Positions 48,231 to 56,926 of a stretch of DNA of 64,000 nucleotides are shown piece after piece (within the stretch, counting starts at the first letter, position 1; each line of letters opens with the position of its first letter). The notes under the pieces are model-generated. The model saw only the letters and a program-made list of their open reading frames with translations. It had not been told where the DNA came from and ran no database searches. The stretch comes from Mesorhizobium loti (GTDB lineage: Bacteria; Pseudomonadota; Alphaproteobacteria; Rhizobiales; Rhizobiaceae), in NCBI RefSeq assembly GCF_013170705.1, contig NZ_CP033334.1, positions 4,317,501 through 4,381,500 on the forward strand, given 5' to 3'. The position numbers and the translations under genes were made by a program.

Positions 48231-50867
48231 CTACCCTTTTTTCTTCGCGGCCGGCTTCTTCGCAGCCGGCTTTTGGGCCGCTGTCTTCTTGGCCGCCGGT
48301 GCCTTGGCCGCTGCCGCCTTGCGGAACGGCTTCTTGCCGCCGCCGCCCTTGGCTTCCTTCTCGGCAATCAGCGCCAGCGCGTCTTCAATGGTGACCGATT
48401 GCGGATCCTTGCCCTTGGGCAGCGTGGCATTAACCTTGCCGAAATTGACGTAAGGCCCGTACTTGCCGTCGCGCACGACGATCTTGCCGCCGCCGTCCGG
48501 ATGGTCGCCAAGTTCCTTCAGGGCCGCGGCCGTGCCGCCATTGCGGCCGCCCTTGCCCTTGGATTGCTTCTCGGCAATCACCGTGACGGCGCGGTTGAGG
48601 CCGATGGAGAACACGTCCTCGATGCTGTCGAGATTGGCGTAGGTGCCATCATGAAGGACGAACGGGCCGTAACGGCCGAGCCCCGCCGAGATCATCTTGC
48701 CGCTCTCGGGATGTTTTCCCACGTCGCGCGGCAGACCCAGAAGCGCGAGCGCCTTCTCATGGTCGATGGAGTCGGGCGTCCACCCCTTGGGCAGGCTCGA
48801 ACGCTTGGCTTCCTTGCCGTCGCCGCGCTGGATATAGGGGCCGAAGCGGCCGGAGCGAAGGGTGATTTCCTCGGCCGTGTAAGGATCCTTGCCGAGCACC
48901 TTGGTGCCGTCCTCGCCGCCGCCATTCTCGCCGTTCGGATTGGCGGCGTCGCCGAGCTGGCGGGTGAATGAGCATTCGGGATAGTTCGAGCAGCCGACGA
49001 AGGCGCCGAACTTGCCGAGCTTCAGCGACAGATTGCCAGTGCCGCATTTCGGGCAAATGCGCGGGTTCGAGCCGTCCTCGCGGGCGGGAAACACCAGCGG
49101 CGCCAGTTCCTCGTTGAGCGCGTCGAGCACGTCGGTGACGCGCAGTTCCTTGATGTCGGCGACGGCGCCCGAAAAATCCTTCCAGAAATCGCGCAGCACG
49201 TCTTTCCAGGCGAGCTTGCCGTCGGAGATCTCGTCGAGCTTTTCCTCGAGCGAGGCGGTGAAGTCGTATTCGACATAGCGCTCGAAGAAACTTTCGAGGA
49301 AGGCGGACAACAGACGGCCCTTGGCCTGCGGCACCAGCCGACGCTTGTCGATCGTGACGTAGTCGCGGTCCTCGAGTGTCTTGAGAATTGCCGTGTAGGT
49401 CGACGGCCGGCCGATGCCGAGCTCTTCCAGCTTCTTGATGAGCGAGGCCTCGGAATAGCGCGGCGGCGGCTCGGTCGTGTGCTGGGTGGCGTTGATCGCC
49501 TGGCGGGCAAGCTGCTCGCCGGCGCGGATCTCCGGCAGACGACGGTTTTCCTCGTCTTCCGCGTCGTCGTCCTTCTGGTCGGTGTAGGCGGCAATGAAGC
49601 CGTCGAAGCGGACGACCGAACCGACGGCGCGAAGCTCGGCGGTACGGGCGCCGTTGACGGCCTCGATCTCGACGGTGGTGCGCTCGATCTCGGCCGGCTG
49701 CATCTGGCTGGCGATGGCGCGCTTCCAGATCAGCTCATAAAGCCGCAACTGGTCGGAATCGAGATACTGCCTGACGGATGCCGGGGTGCGCATGAAGTCG
49801 GTCGGGCGGATCGCTTCGTGCGCCTCCTGGGCGTTCTTGGCCTTGGCGGTGTACTGGCGCGGCTTCTCCGGCAGGTACTTTGGGCCGAATTCCTTGGCGA
49901 TGGCGTCCCGGGCACCAGAGATCGCCTCGGGTGCCATCTGCACACCGTCGGTTCGCATATAGGTGATCAGGCCGGTGGTCTCGCCGCCGATCTCCATGCC
50001 TTCATAGAGGCGCTGTGCCACCTGCATGGTGCGCGTGGCCGAGAAACCGAGGCCCGACGAGGCGGCCTGCTGCAGCGTCGAGGTGGTGAAGGGCGGGCCG
50101 GGATTGCGCTTTGTCGGCTTGGCTTCGACGGACAGCGCCTTGAAGGTCGCGCCCTCGAGCATCGCCTTGATGTCGTCGGCCTGCGCCTTGTTGGCGATGT
50201 CGAGTTTTTGCAGCTTCTTGCGTTCGAAGGCGGTCAGCCGTGCTTCGAAATTCTCGTTGCGCGGTGTGCCGAGGATCGCGGCGATCTGCCAATATTCCTC
50301 GCGGATGAAGCGTTCGATCTCGGATTCGCGGTCGCAGACCAGACGCAGCGCGACCGACTGGACGCGGCCGGCGGAACGGGCGCCAGGCAGTTTGCGCCAT
50401 AGAACCGGCGACAGAGTGAAGCCGACGAGATAGTCGAGCGCACGGCGGGCGAGATAGGCATCGACCAGCGGGCCATCGATCTGGCGCGGATTGGCCATGG
50501 CTTCCAGCACCGATGATTTGGTGATGGCGTTGAAGACGACGCGGCTGACGGGCTTGTCCTTCAGCGCTCGCTTCTGCTTCAGCACTTCCAGCACATGCCA
50601 GGAGATGGCCTCGCCTTCGCGATCAGGGTCGGTGGCGAGGATCAGGCCGTCTGCGTCCTTGACCGCCTTGGCGATGTCGGCGAGCCGCTTGGCCGACGCC
50701 GTATCGACCGCCCAGGACATGGCGAAATCTTCATCCGGGCGCACCGAGCCGTCCTTGGCCGGCAAATCGCGGACATGGCCGAACGAGGCCAGAACCTTGT
50801 AGTTCCTGCCCAGATATTTGTTGATTGTCTTAGCCTTGGCCGGCGATTCGACGACGACGACGTCCAT
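48231..50867 (-). CDS. topA: DNA topoisomerase I
   Basis: An 878-residue type IA topoisomerase that relaxes negative supercoils. The TOPRIM start is ESPAKAKTINKYLG with LATDPDREGEAISWH, and the catalytic tyrosine lies in GLITYMRTDGVQM. One clear zinc ribbon (CPKCGTGNLSL...CSNYPEC) is followed by three zinc-free repeats of the GRYGPFV/GKYGPYV type. The last 40 residues are a Lys/Ala histone-H1-like tail. ATG 50867. dprA, which often precedes topA in Rhizobiales, is absent here. Confidence 0.96.
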   Translation of the reverse strand: MDVVVVESPAKAKTINKYLGRNYKVLASFGHVRDLPAKDGSVRPDEDFAMSWAVDTASAKRLADIAKAVKDADGLILATDPDREGEAISWHVLEVLKQKRALKDKPVSRVVFNAITKSSVLEAMANPRQIDGPLVDAYLARRALDYLVGFTLSPVLWRKLPGARSAGRVQSVALRLVCDRESEIERFIREEYWQIAAILGTPRNENFEARLTAFERKKLQKLDIANKAQADDIKAMLEGATFKALSVEAKPTKRNPGPPFTTSTLQQAASSGLGFSATRTMQVAQRLYEGMEIGGETTGLITYMRTDGVQMAPEAISGARDAIAKEFGPKYLPEKPRQYTAKAKNAQEAHEAIRPTDFMRTPASVRQYLDSDQLRLYELIWKRAIASQMQPAEIERTTVEIEAVNGARTAELRAVGSVVRFDGFIAAYTDQKDDDAEDEENRRLPEIRAGEQLARQAINATQHTTEPPPRYSEASLIKKLEELGIGRPSTYTAILKTLEDRDYVTIDKRRLVPQAKGRLLSAFLESFFERYVEYDFTASLEEKLDEISDGKLAWKDVLRDFWKDFSGAVADIKELRVTDVLDALNEELAPLVFPAREDGSNPRICPKCGTGNLSLKLGKFGAFVGCSNYPECSFTRQLGDAANPNGENGGGEDGTKVLGKDPYTAEEITLRSGRFGPYIQRGDGKEAKRSSLPKGWTPDSIDHEKALALLGLPRDVGKHPESGKMISAGLGRYGPFVLHDGTYANLDSIEDVFSIGLNRAVTVIAEKQSKGKGGRNGGTAAALKELGDHPDGGGKIVVRDGKYGPYVNFGKVNATLPKGKDPQSVTIEDALALIAEKEAKGGGGKKPFRKAAAAKAPAAKKTAAQKPAAKKPAAKKKG

Positions 50868-51005
50868 GAGGTCTCTTATCTGCTGTGATGCGCCAGAAGA
50901 ATTCCGCTGCGCGCGACGAAATCTCGTTTCTGTTTGTCGCTCACATGGCCGCGCTTTTGCATCCGGTCAAGGGGAAGCGCCCAAATTGCGAGGCCGCCGG
51001 CAGCA

Positions 51006-51024
51006 ATACACTCTAAGAGTGTAT
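51006..51024. promoter_or_regulatory. 19-bp operator-like palindrome upstream of topA
   Basis: ATACACTCT-A-AGAGTGTAT has perfect 9-base arms, is AT-richer than its surroundings and lies about 140 bases before the topA ATG. It has the look of a dimeric regulator site; the protein is unknown. Confidence 0.45.
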
Positions 51025-51141
51025 GGAGAAAATCACAGAATTTCGATCAGGAGAGTTGGGGGCCGCAAGTCGGCGAAAACGACTGCGCGCTTCCGATGAG
51101 TCGACGAATTGCGTTGCGCGAGGAGCCTGGCTCACGTTGCG

Positions 51142-51190
51142 CAAGAAGAAGCTGGCCGCCAGATGCATCGGGGGACGCCGGCGGCCAGCT
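51142..51190 (-). terminator. hairpin terminator of the PF03640-type gene
   Basis: On the minus strand, AGCTGGCCGCC and GGCGGCCAGCT (51190-51180 and 51160-51150) form an 11-bp stem, followed by CTTCTTCTTG. A smaller hairpin (TCCCGC/GCGGGA, 51195-51212) precedes it. They lie 38 bases after the stop of the gene at 51228-51605. Confidence 0.55.
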
Positions 51191-51227
51191 CCATGTCCCG
51201 CCAGCGAGCGGGAACGGGAATAGAGGC

Positions 51228-51605
51228 TCAGTCGGCTTTGGCGATATGCCAGACGCCGGCGACACCATCGCCGCTCACATCTCCAGCTTTCTTGTCCTTG
51301 ATGAATGTGTAGAGCGGCTTGCCATCATAGGCCCACATCTTGGTGCCGTCGGTACGGTCGACGATCGTCCATCCTTTGGAAGCCTTCGCACCGGCCTTGG
51401 CCTTCAACGGCGGCCAGTTGGCGGCGCATTTGTCGTAGCAGTTCGACTTGCCCTTCTCGTCCTTGTCATAGGTGTAAAGCGTCATGCCCTTGGCATCGGT
51501 GTAGATTTTCGTGCCTCCGACGTTGGCTTCCTTCCAGGCATCGGCGGCGAAGGATGCGGCAGTGCTGAATAGGAGCGCGGCCAGTCCTATGGTTATGGTT
51601 TTCAT
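51228..51605 (-). CDS. small exported protein with PF03640-type repeats
   Basis: A 125-residue exported protein. Signal peptide MKTITIGLAALLFSTAASFA. The mature part has two copies of the secreted repeat of unknown function: TLYTYDKDEKGKSNCYDKCAANWPPL and KMWAYDGKPLYTFIKDKKAGDVSGDG, ending in WHIAKAD. The two cysteines of the first copy probably form a disulfide. Start ATG 51605 behind GGGAGAA. Single gene between topA and the divergent CcdA-like gene. Function unknown. Confidence 0.88.
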   Translation of the reverse strand: MKTITIGLAALLFSTAASFAADAWKEANVGGTKIYTDAKGMTLYTYDKDEKGKSNCYDKCAANWPPLKAKAGAKASKGWTIVDRTDGTKMWAYDGKPLYTFIKDKKAGDVSGDGVAGVWHIAKAD

Positions 51606-51720
51606 GGAATTCTCCCTGGCTGATATCTGGAGACGCGCGGGAAATTGCGGTCTCCTTGTGTCAACGCCGTGCGCGGGTGCTTTCTTCCCGGCCCCGCGAT
51701 GACTTGCCACATGATGGTGA

Positions 51721-51749
51721 TTGGCGGACAAACCCGCGTGTCGCTATAT
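51721..51749 (+). promoter_or_regulatory. candidate promoter of the CcdA-like gene
   Basis: TTGGCG (51721-51726) and CTATAT (51744-51749) are 17 bases apart. The -10 matches the rhizobial consensus. The start codon follows 27 bases later. Confidence 0.45.
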
Positions 51750-51776
51750 CGTCGCCAAACAGTCGGAGCTCAGGGA

Positions 51777-52523
51777 ATGGCATTGGACATCGGCTATGTC
51801 AGCGCGGTCGGGGCAGGGGCCATCTCGTTCCTGTCGCCATGCGTGCTGCCGCTGGTGCCGCCCTATCTCTGCTACATGGCCGGCGTGTCGGTCGAGGATT
51901 TTCGCGGCAACGCTGGCGTGACGGCAAGGCAGGGCGCGCGCGGCGCGCTGCTTTATTCCTCGATCGCCTTCGTGCTCGGCTTCTCGACCGTGTTCGTGGC
52001 GCTCGGCGCCGGCGCCTCGACCATCGGCCGGCTGCTGCGCGTCTGGCAGGAGCCGCTGGCGATGGCCGCCGGCGTGCTGATCATCCTGATGGGCTTGAAT
52101 TTCCTCGGCATCCTGCGCATTCCGCTGCTGTCGCGCGAGGCGCGTTTCCAGTCGCAGGGCAAGCCGGCCAGTGCCGTCGCCGCCTATGTCATGGGGCTGG
52201 CCTTCGCCTTTGGCTGGACGCCCTGCATCGGCCCAGTGCTGGGGCCGATCCTGACGCTGGCCGGCGGGCGAGAAACAGTGGGCGAGGGTGCTCTCCTGCT
52301 TGCCGCCTATTCGCTGGGGCTCGGCATACCTTTCCTGATCGCCGCGCTGTTTTCCGGCGCCTTCATGCGCTTCCTCGGTAAATTCCGCGTCCATCTCGGC
52401 CGCGTCGAAAAGGCCATCGGCGCGCTGCTGGTGGTCGCCGGGGTGTTTTTCCTCACTGGCGGCGTGCAGACGGTGTCGTATTGGCTGCTTGAGAATTTCC
52501 CGGTGCTGGGGCGGCTGGGGTAA
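51777..52523 (+). CDS. CcdA/DsbD-type thiol-electron transporter
   Basis: A 248-residue membrane protein with six predicted helices. The two redox cysteines are in SFLSPCVLPLVPPYLCYMAG and FAFGWTPCIGPVLGPIL, the hallmark of CcdA. It moves reducing equivalents from cytoplasmic thioredoxin to periplasmic thiols, often for cytochrome c maturation. ATG 51777 has CAGGGA before it. No cytochrome c maturation genes are nearby, so the partner is unknown. Confidence 0.9.
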   Translation: MALDIGYVSAVGAGAISFLSPCVLPLVPPYLCYMAGVSVEDFRGNAGVTARQGARGALLYSSIAFVLGFSTVFVALGAGASTIGRLLRVWQEPLAMAAGVLIILMGLNFLGILRIPLLSREARFQSQGKPASAVAAYVMGLAFAFGWTPCIGPVLGPILTLAGGRETVGEGALLLAAYSLGLGIPFLIAALFSGAFMRFLGKFRVHLGRVEKAIGALLVVAGVFFLTGGVQTVSYWLLENFPVLGRLG

Positions 52524-52616
52524 GGCCGCAACTGCGGCATTTGCTGTAGAATATCGGACAGCGGAGCGACTGGTTAAAAGTCAGTTGCTCGACTATCTCA
52601 CCGGAATTTAACCGCA

Positions 52617-52645
52617 TTGGTGCAGCATGGCGCCGCTGCTAGCAT
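52617..52645 (+). promoter_or_regulatory. candidate promoter of glmU
   Basis: TTGGTG (52617-52622) and TAGCAT (52640-52645) at 17-base spacing lie 41 bases before the glmU ATG. Both boxes are imperfect. Confidence 0.3.
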
Positions 52646-52685
52646 AGGTTTGATTCCAAACCCTTTTCAGATGGTTGCCTAATCC

Positions 52686-54062
52686 ATGAGCCAGAGATCC
52701 TGCCTGTCCGTTATCCTCGCCGCCGGCGAAGGCACGCGCATGAAGAGCGCGCTGCCAAAGGTGCTGCATCCGATCGCTGGCCTGCCGATGGTCGCCCATG
52801 TGGTGAAGGCGGCCGACGCCGCCGGTGCCAGCAGCGATACGATCGTGATTGGCCATGGCGCGGAAGAGATGCGCAAAGCGGTTGCGAAGTTCGCACCCAA
52901 GGCCGAGACCTTCGTGCAGGAAGAGCGCTTGGGTACGGCGCATGCCGTTCTTGCAGCCCGCGAAGCGATATCAAGGGGTTATGACGACATCCTGGTGATG
53001 TTCGGCGACACGCCGCTGATCGATGCGGAGGCCTTGACCCTGGCGCGGATGAAGCTCGCCGAAGGCGCGGCCGTCGCGGTGATCGGCTTCCGAACGCCCA
53101 ATCCAAACGGCTATGGCAGGCTGGTCGAAAAAGGCGGCAAGCTGATCGCCATCCGCGAAGAGAAGGACTGCTCCGAAGCGGAGAAGAAAATCACCTTCTG
53201 CAATGCCGGCATGATGGCGGTCGCCGGCGCCCATGCGCTGAAGCTGCTCGACGCGGTCGGCAACAAGAATGCCAAGGGCGAGTATTATCTGACCGACATT
53301 GTCGAGATCGCGGGCGCGCAAGGTCTCGATGTCGTCGCCACCGAAGCCAGTTTCGAGAATGCGCTCGGCATCAACAACCGCGCCGAACTGGCGCAGGCCG
53401 AGGGCATCTGGCAGCAGCGTCGACGCCAGGAGGCGATGCTGTCGGGCGTGACGCTGATCGCGCCGGAAACGGTCTATTTCTCGCACGATACCGAGATCGG
53501 CGCCGACACGCTGGTCGAACCCAATGTCTGGTTTGGCCCGGGCGTGAAGATCGCCGGCGGCGCCAGGATCCATGCCTTCAGCCATATCGAAGGCGCCACC
53601 ATCGCGGCCAATTGCGATGTCGGGCCATTCGCTCGGCTGCGGCCGGGCGCCGATCTCAGGCAGAAGGCCAAGGTCGGCAATTTCTGCGAGGTCAAGCAGG
53701 CTGTTGTCGAGGAGGGCGCCAAGGTCAACCATTTGACCTATATCGGCGATGCCCGCGTCGGCGCGGGCGCCAATATCGGCGCCGGCACCATCACCTGCAA
53801 TTATGATGGCTATTCGAAATTCTTCACCGACATCGGCGAGGGCGCCTTTGTCGGCTCGAACTCCTCGCTGGTGGCGCCGGTGTCGATCGGCAAGGGCGGC
53901 TACATTGCGTCGGGCAGCGTCATCACTGAAAGCGTGCCCGACGACGCGCTGGCCTTCGGCCGCGCCCGCCAGAAGACCATTCCCGGCAAGGGCAAGGAGT
54001 TGCGCGAGCGTTTCGCCTCGGCCGCGGCGGCGAAGAAGAAGGCCGCCGGCGCCGATCATTAG
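52686..54062 (+). CDS. glmU: bifunctional GlcNAc-1-P uridyltransferase / glucosamine-1-P acetyltransferase
   Basis: A 458-residue two-domain enzyme that makes UDP-GlcNAc for peptidoglycan and lipopolysaccharide. The N-terminal pyrophosphorylase domain (about residues 1-230) has [20 protein letters not shown]. The C-terminal left-handed beta helix (about 250-440) has hexapeptide repeats and the acetyltransferase site region [25 protein letters not shown]. It precedes glmS, which makes the precursor glucosamine-6-phosphate, with a 196-base gap. Confidence 0.97.
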   Translation: MSQRSCLSVILAAGEGTRMKSALPKVLHPIAGLPMVAHVVKAADAAGASSDTIVIGHGAEEMRKAVAKFAPKAETFVQEERLGTAHAVLAAREAISRGYDDILVMFGDTPLIDAEALTLARMKLAEGAAVAVIGFRTPNPNGYGRLVEKGGKLIAIREEKDCSEAEKKITFCNAGMMAVAGAHALKLLDAVGNKNAKGEYYLTDIVEIAGAQGLDVVATEASFENALGINNRAELAQAEGIWQQRRRQEAMLSGVTLIAPETVYFSHDTEIGADTLVEPNVWFGPGVKIAGGARIHAFSHIEGATIAANCDVGPFARLRPGADLRQKAKVGNFCEVKQAVVEEGAKVNHLTYIGDARVGAGANIGAGTITCNYDGYSKFFTDIGEGAFVGSNSSLVAPVSIGKGGYIASGSVITESVPDDALAFGRARQKTIPGKGKELRERFASAAAAKKKAAGADH

Positions 54063-54258
54063 CGGTCGGTCGGTAGGTTGCTTCCCGAAGCAATCGAAAA
54101 GCCGAACAATTGCAGTAACCGGATTGCAAGGGCAGTCTGGCATGGTGCATGCGTACGCAAGCGTCCGTTACACCGGGCGAAATGCAATGTGACTTTCACG
54201 GCAGGCCGGCCATCCCTAAATAGCGCTGGTTTTCCATGGGGAATCGGGGACTGTCTGC

Positions 54259-56082
54259 ATGTGCGGTATCGTTGGAATCGTCGGCCATTCGCAGGTTGCG
54301 CCGCTCATCGTCGACGCGCTGAAGCGGCTCGAATATCGCGGCTATGACTCGGCCGGCGTGGCCACCATCGAGAAGGGCGAGCTTGGCCGCCGGCGCGCCG
54401 AGGGCAAGCTGATCAACCTCGAACGCCGGCTCAAGGACGAGCCGCTCGGTGGCACGATCGGCATCGGCCACACGCGCTGGGCAACCCATGGCGTGCCCAA
54501 CGAGACCAATGCGCATCCGCATTTTTCCGACGGTGTCGCCATCGTCCACAACGGCATCATCGAGAATTTCGCCGAGCTGCGCGATGAACTGACCCGCGAC
54601 GGCTATTCCTTCTCCTCGCAGACCGACACCGAGGTCGTCGCCCATCTGGTGGCGCGCGAACTGGCCAGGGGGCTGAAGCCGGTCGAGGCGGCGCACCAGG
54701 CGCTGAAGCGGCTCGAAGGCGCCTTTGCGCTGGCCATCATGTTCAAGGGTGACGAAGACCTGATCGTCGGCGCCCGCAACGGCCCGCCGCTGGCCGTCGG
54801 CCATGGCGACGGCGAGATGTTTCTGGGCTCCGACGCCATCGCGCTGGCGCCCTTCACCAATTCGATCACCTATCTGGAGGACGGCGACTGGGCGGTGGTG
54901 CGCCGCGACAGCGTCGCCATCTTCGACATCGACGGCGGACAAGTCGAGCGCAAGCGCCAGCAGTCGCTGTCGACCTCCTTCATGGTCGACAAGGGCAACC
55001 GCCGCCATTTCATGGAGAAGGAGATCCATGAGCAGCCCGAGGTGATCTCGCACACGCTGGCGCATTATGTCGACTTCGTCTCCGGCGTTTCCAAGCCGCT
55101 CGACCTGCCGTTCGACTTCGCAGGGATCAACCGGCTGGCGATCTCGGCCTGCGGCACCGCCTATCTCGCCGGCCTGATCGGCAAATACTGGTTCGAGCGC
55201 TATGCGCGGCTGCCGGTCGACATCGATGTCGCCTCGGAGTTCCGCTACCGCGAGATGCCGCTGTCGGCCAACGATGCCGCCTTCTTCATCTCGCAGTCGG
55301 GCGAGACCGCCGACACGCTGGCCTCGCTGCGCTACTGCCGCAAGGCCGGCATGAAGATCGGCGCCGTCGTCAATGTGCGGGAATCGACCATGGCGCGCGA
55401 ATCCGATGTCGTGCTGCCGACGCTGGCCGGACCCGAGATCGGCGTCGCCTCGACCAAGGCCTTCACCTGCCAGCTCTCGGTGCTGGCCTCGCTCGCGGTG
55501 CGCGCCGGCGTGGCGCGCGGCACGATCTCGAAGGATGAGGAGAAAACCCTGGTGCGGGCGCTTTCGGAAGCGCCGCGCTATGCCAACCAGGTGCTCAAGC
55601 TCGAAGAGCAGATCGAGCGCATCGCGCGGGACCTGTCGCGCTATTCCGATGTGCTCTATCTCGGCCGCGACACCAATTTCCCGCTGGCCATGGAAGGCGC
55701 GCTGAAGCTCAAGGAAATCTCCTACATCCATGCCGAAGGCTATGCGGCGGGCGAACTGAAGCACGGGCCGATCGCGCTGATCGACGAGAACATGCCGGTC
55801 ATCGTGATCGCGCCGCATGACCGCATCTTCGAGAAGACCGTGTCCAACATGCAGGAAGTGGCGGCGCGCGGCGGCAAGATCATCCTGATCACCGACGGCA
55901 AGGGAGCGGCGCAAGCGAGCGTGAAGACGATGGAGACCATCATCCTGCCGGACGTTCCCGAAATCATCTCGCCGATCATCTATGCGCTGCCGATCCAGAT
56001 GCTGGCCTATTTCACCGCCGTCTTCATGGGCACCGACGTCGACCAGCCCCGCAACCTGGCGAAATCGGTCACCGTGGAATAG
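54259..56082 (+). CDS. glmS: glutamine-fructose-6-phosphate aminotransferase
   Basis: A 607-residue enzyme making glucosamine-6-phosphate from fructose-6-phosphate and glutamine. The N-terminal cysteine nucleophile is Cys2 of MCGIVGIVG. The glutaminase domain has HTRWATHGVPNETNAHPH. Two SIS domains follow (SACGTAYLAGLIGKYW and SQSGETADTLASLR), and the C terminus ends DVDQPRNLAKSVTVE, a family hallmark. The 196-base leader shows no recognisable glmS ribozyme, as expected outside Gram-positives. Confidence 0.97.
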   Translation: MCGIVGIVGHSQVAPLIVDALKRLEYRGYDSAGVATIEKGELGRRRAEGKLINLERRLKDEPLGGTIGIGHTRWATHGVPNETNAHPHFSDGVAIVHNGIIENFAELRDELTRDGYSFSSQTDTEVVAHLVARELARGLKPVEAAHQALKRLEGAFALAIMFKGDEDLIVGARNGPPLAVGHGDGEMFLGSDAIALAPFTNSITYLEDGDWAVVRRDSVAIFDIDGGQVERKRQQSLSTSFMVDKGNRRHFMEKEIHEQPEVISHTLAHYVDFVSGVSKPLDLPFDFAGINRLAISACGTAYLAGLIGKYWFERYARLPVDIDVASEFRYREMPLSANDAAFFISQSGETADTLASLRYCRKAGMKIGAVVNVRESTMARESDVVLPTLAGPEIGVASTKAFTCQLSVLASLAVRAGVARGTISKDEEKTLVRALSEAPRYANQVLKLEEQIERIARDLSRYSDVLYLGRDTNFPLAMEGALKLKEISYIHAEGYAAGELKHGPIALIDENMPVIVIAPHDRIFEKTVSNMQEVAARGGKIILITDGKGAAQASVKTMETIILPDVPEIISPIIYALPIQMLAYFTAVFMGTDVDQPRNLAKSVTVE

Positions 56083-56173
56083 GGGCCGCAACAGGCGCTC
56101 TTTAAAAACTTCGCAGTTCCAAACGGCCGTCCGGTTCACTAATGTTGCGCTGCAACCCGCGCCCCGGTGAACC

Positions 56174-56926
56174 ATGTCCGATGCTCCGAAGACCTCCGGC
56201 ATGACCCGGCTGAGGAACTATTTCCTCACGGGTTTCATCGTCTGTGCGCCGCTGGCGATCACCGCCTATATCGCCTGGTCGTTCATCGGCTGGGTCGATT
56301 CCTGGGTAAAGCCCTATATTCCGGCGCGCTACAGCCCCGACACCTATCTGCCGTTTCCGGTGCCGGGGTTTGGGCTGATCGTCGCGCTGATCCTGATCAC
56401 GCTGATCGGTTTCCTCGCCGCCAACATTGTCGGCCGCGCCATTGTCGGTTTCGGCGAGCGCCTGCTCGGCCGCATGCCGCTGGTGCGCGGTATCTATGGC
56501 TCGCTGAAGCAGATCTTCGAGACCGTGCTGTCGAACAAGGGCGACATGTTCCGCCAGGTCGGGCTGGTCGAATATCCGCGCAAGGGCGTGTGGTCGCTGG
56601 TCTTTGTCGCCAGCGAAAAAGAAACCGAGATCAATGAGAAGCTCGACCAGGAAGGCGATCCGCTGATCGCCGTGTTCATGCCTTGCACGCCGAATCCGAC
56701 AACCGGATTCCTGATGTACGTGCCGAAGTCGGACATCGTGCTGCTCGACATGACGATCGAGGACGGCGCCAAGCTGATCGTCTCGGCCGGGCTGGTGGCG
56801 CCCGAGGTGAAGACGAAATTGGTGACGCTGAACGGCGAGCCGATCAACGGAACGGTCGCCAATCCGCCGCTAGGGCCTCATCCGGCGCGCAAGAGCCGCA
56901 CCGCCTCGTCGCGGCCGAACAAGTAG
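56174..56926 (+). CDS. DUF502 family membrane protein
   Basis: A 250-residue DUF502 protein with two transmembrane helices near the N terminus (about residues 14-36 and 65-90) and a soluble C-terminal domain containing MPCTPNPTTGFLMYVPKSD, the family signature. ATG 56174, 91 bases after glmS. The 3' end overlaps the end of recG on the other strand by 49 bases. The glmS-DUF502-recG arrangement is common in Rhizobiales. Function unknown. Confidence 0.9.
   Translation: MSDAPKTSGMTRLRNYFLTGFIVCAPLAITAYIAWSFIGWVDSWVKPYIPARYSPDTYLPFPVPGFGLIVALILITLIGFLAANIVGRAIVGFGERLLGRMPLVRGIYGSLKQIFETVLSNKGDMFRQVGLVEYPRKGVWSLVFVASEKETEINEKLDQEGDPLIAVFMPCTPNPTTGFLMYVPKSDIVLLDMTIEDGAKLIVSAGLVAPEVKTKLVTLNGEPINGTVANPPLGPHPARKSRTASSRPNK

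Larger units (their letters stand above)
50868..51227. other. non-coding region upstream of topA
   Basis: About 360 bases with no supported gene. It contains a 19-bp operator-like palindrome (51006-51024) and two GC hairpins next to the stop of the facing gene. No remnant of dprA is visible in any frame. Confidence 0.6.

Noticed and set aside
54063..54258. glmS leader considered for a glmS ribozyme
   Set aside because: No recognisable ribozyme core, and the class is known mainly from Gram-positive bacteria.
54196..56202. A 668-codon open frame on the minus strand opposite glmS
   Set aside because: Low-complexity His/Asp/Arg translation and full overlap with glmS.
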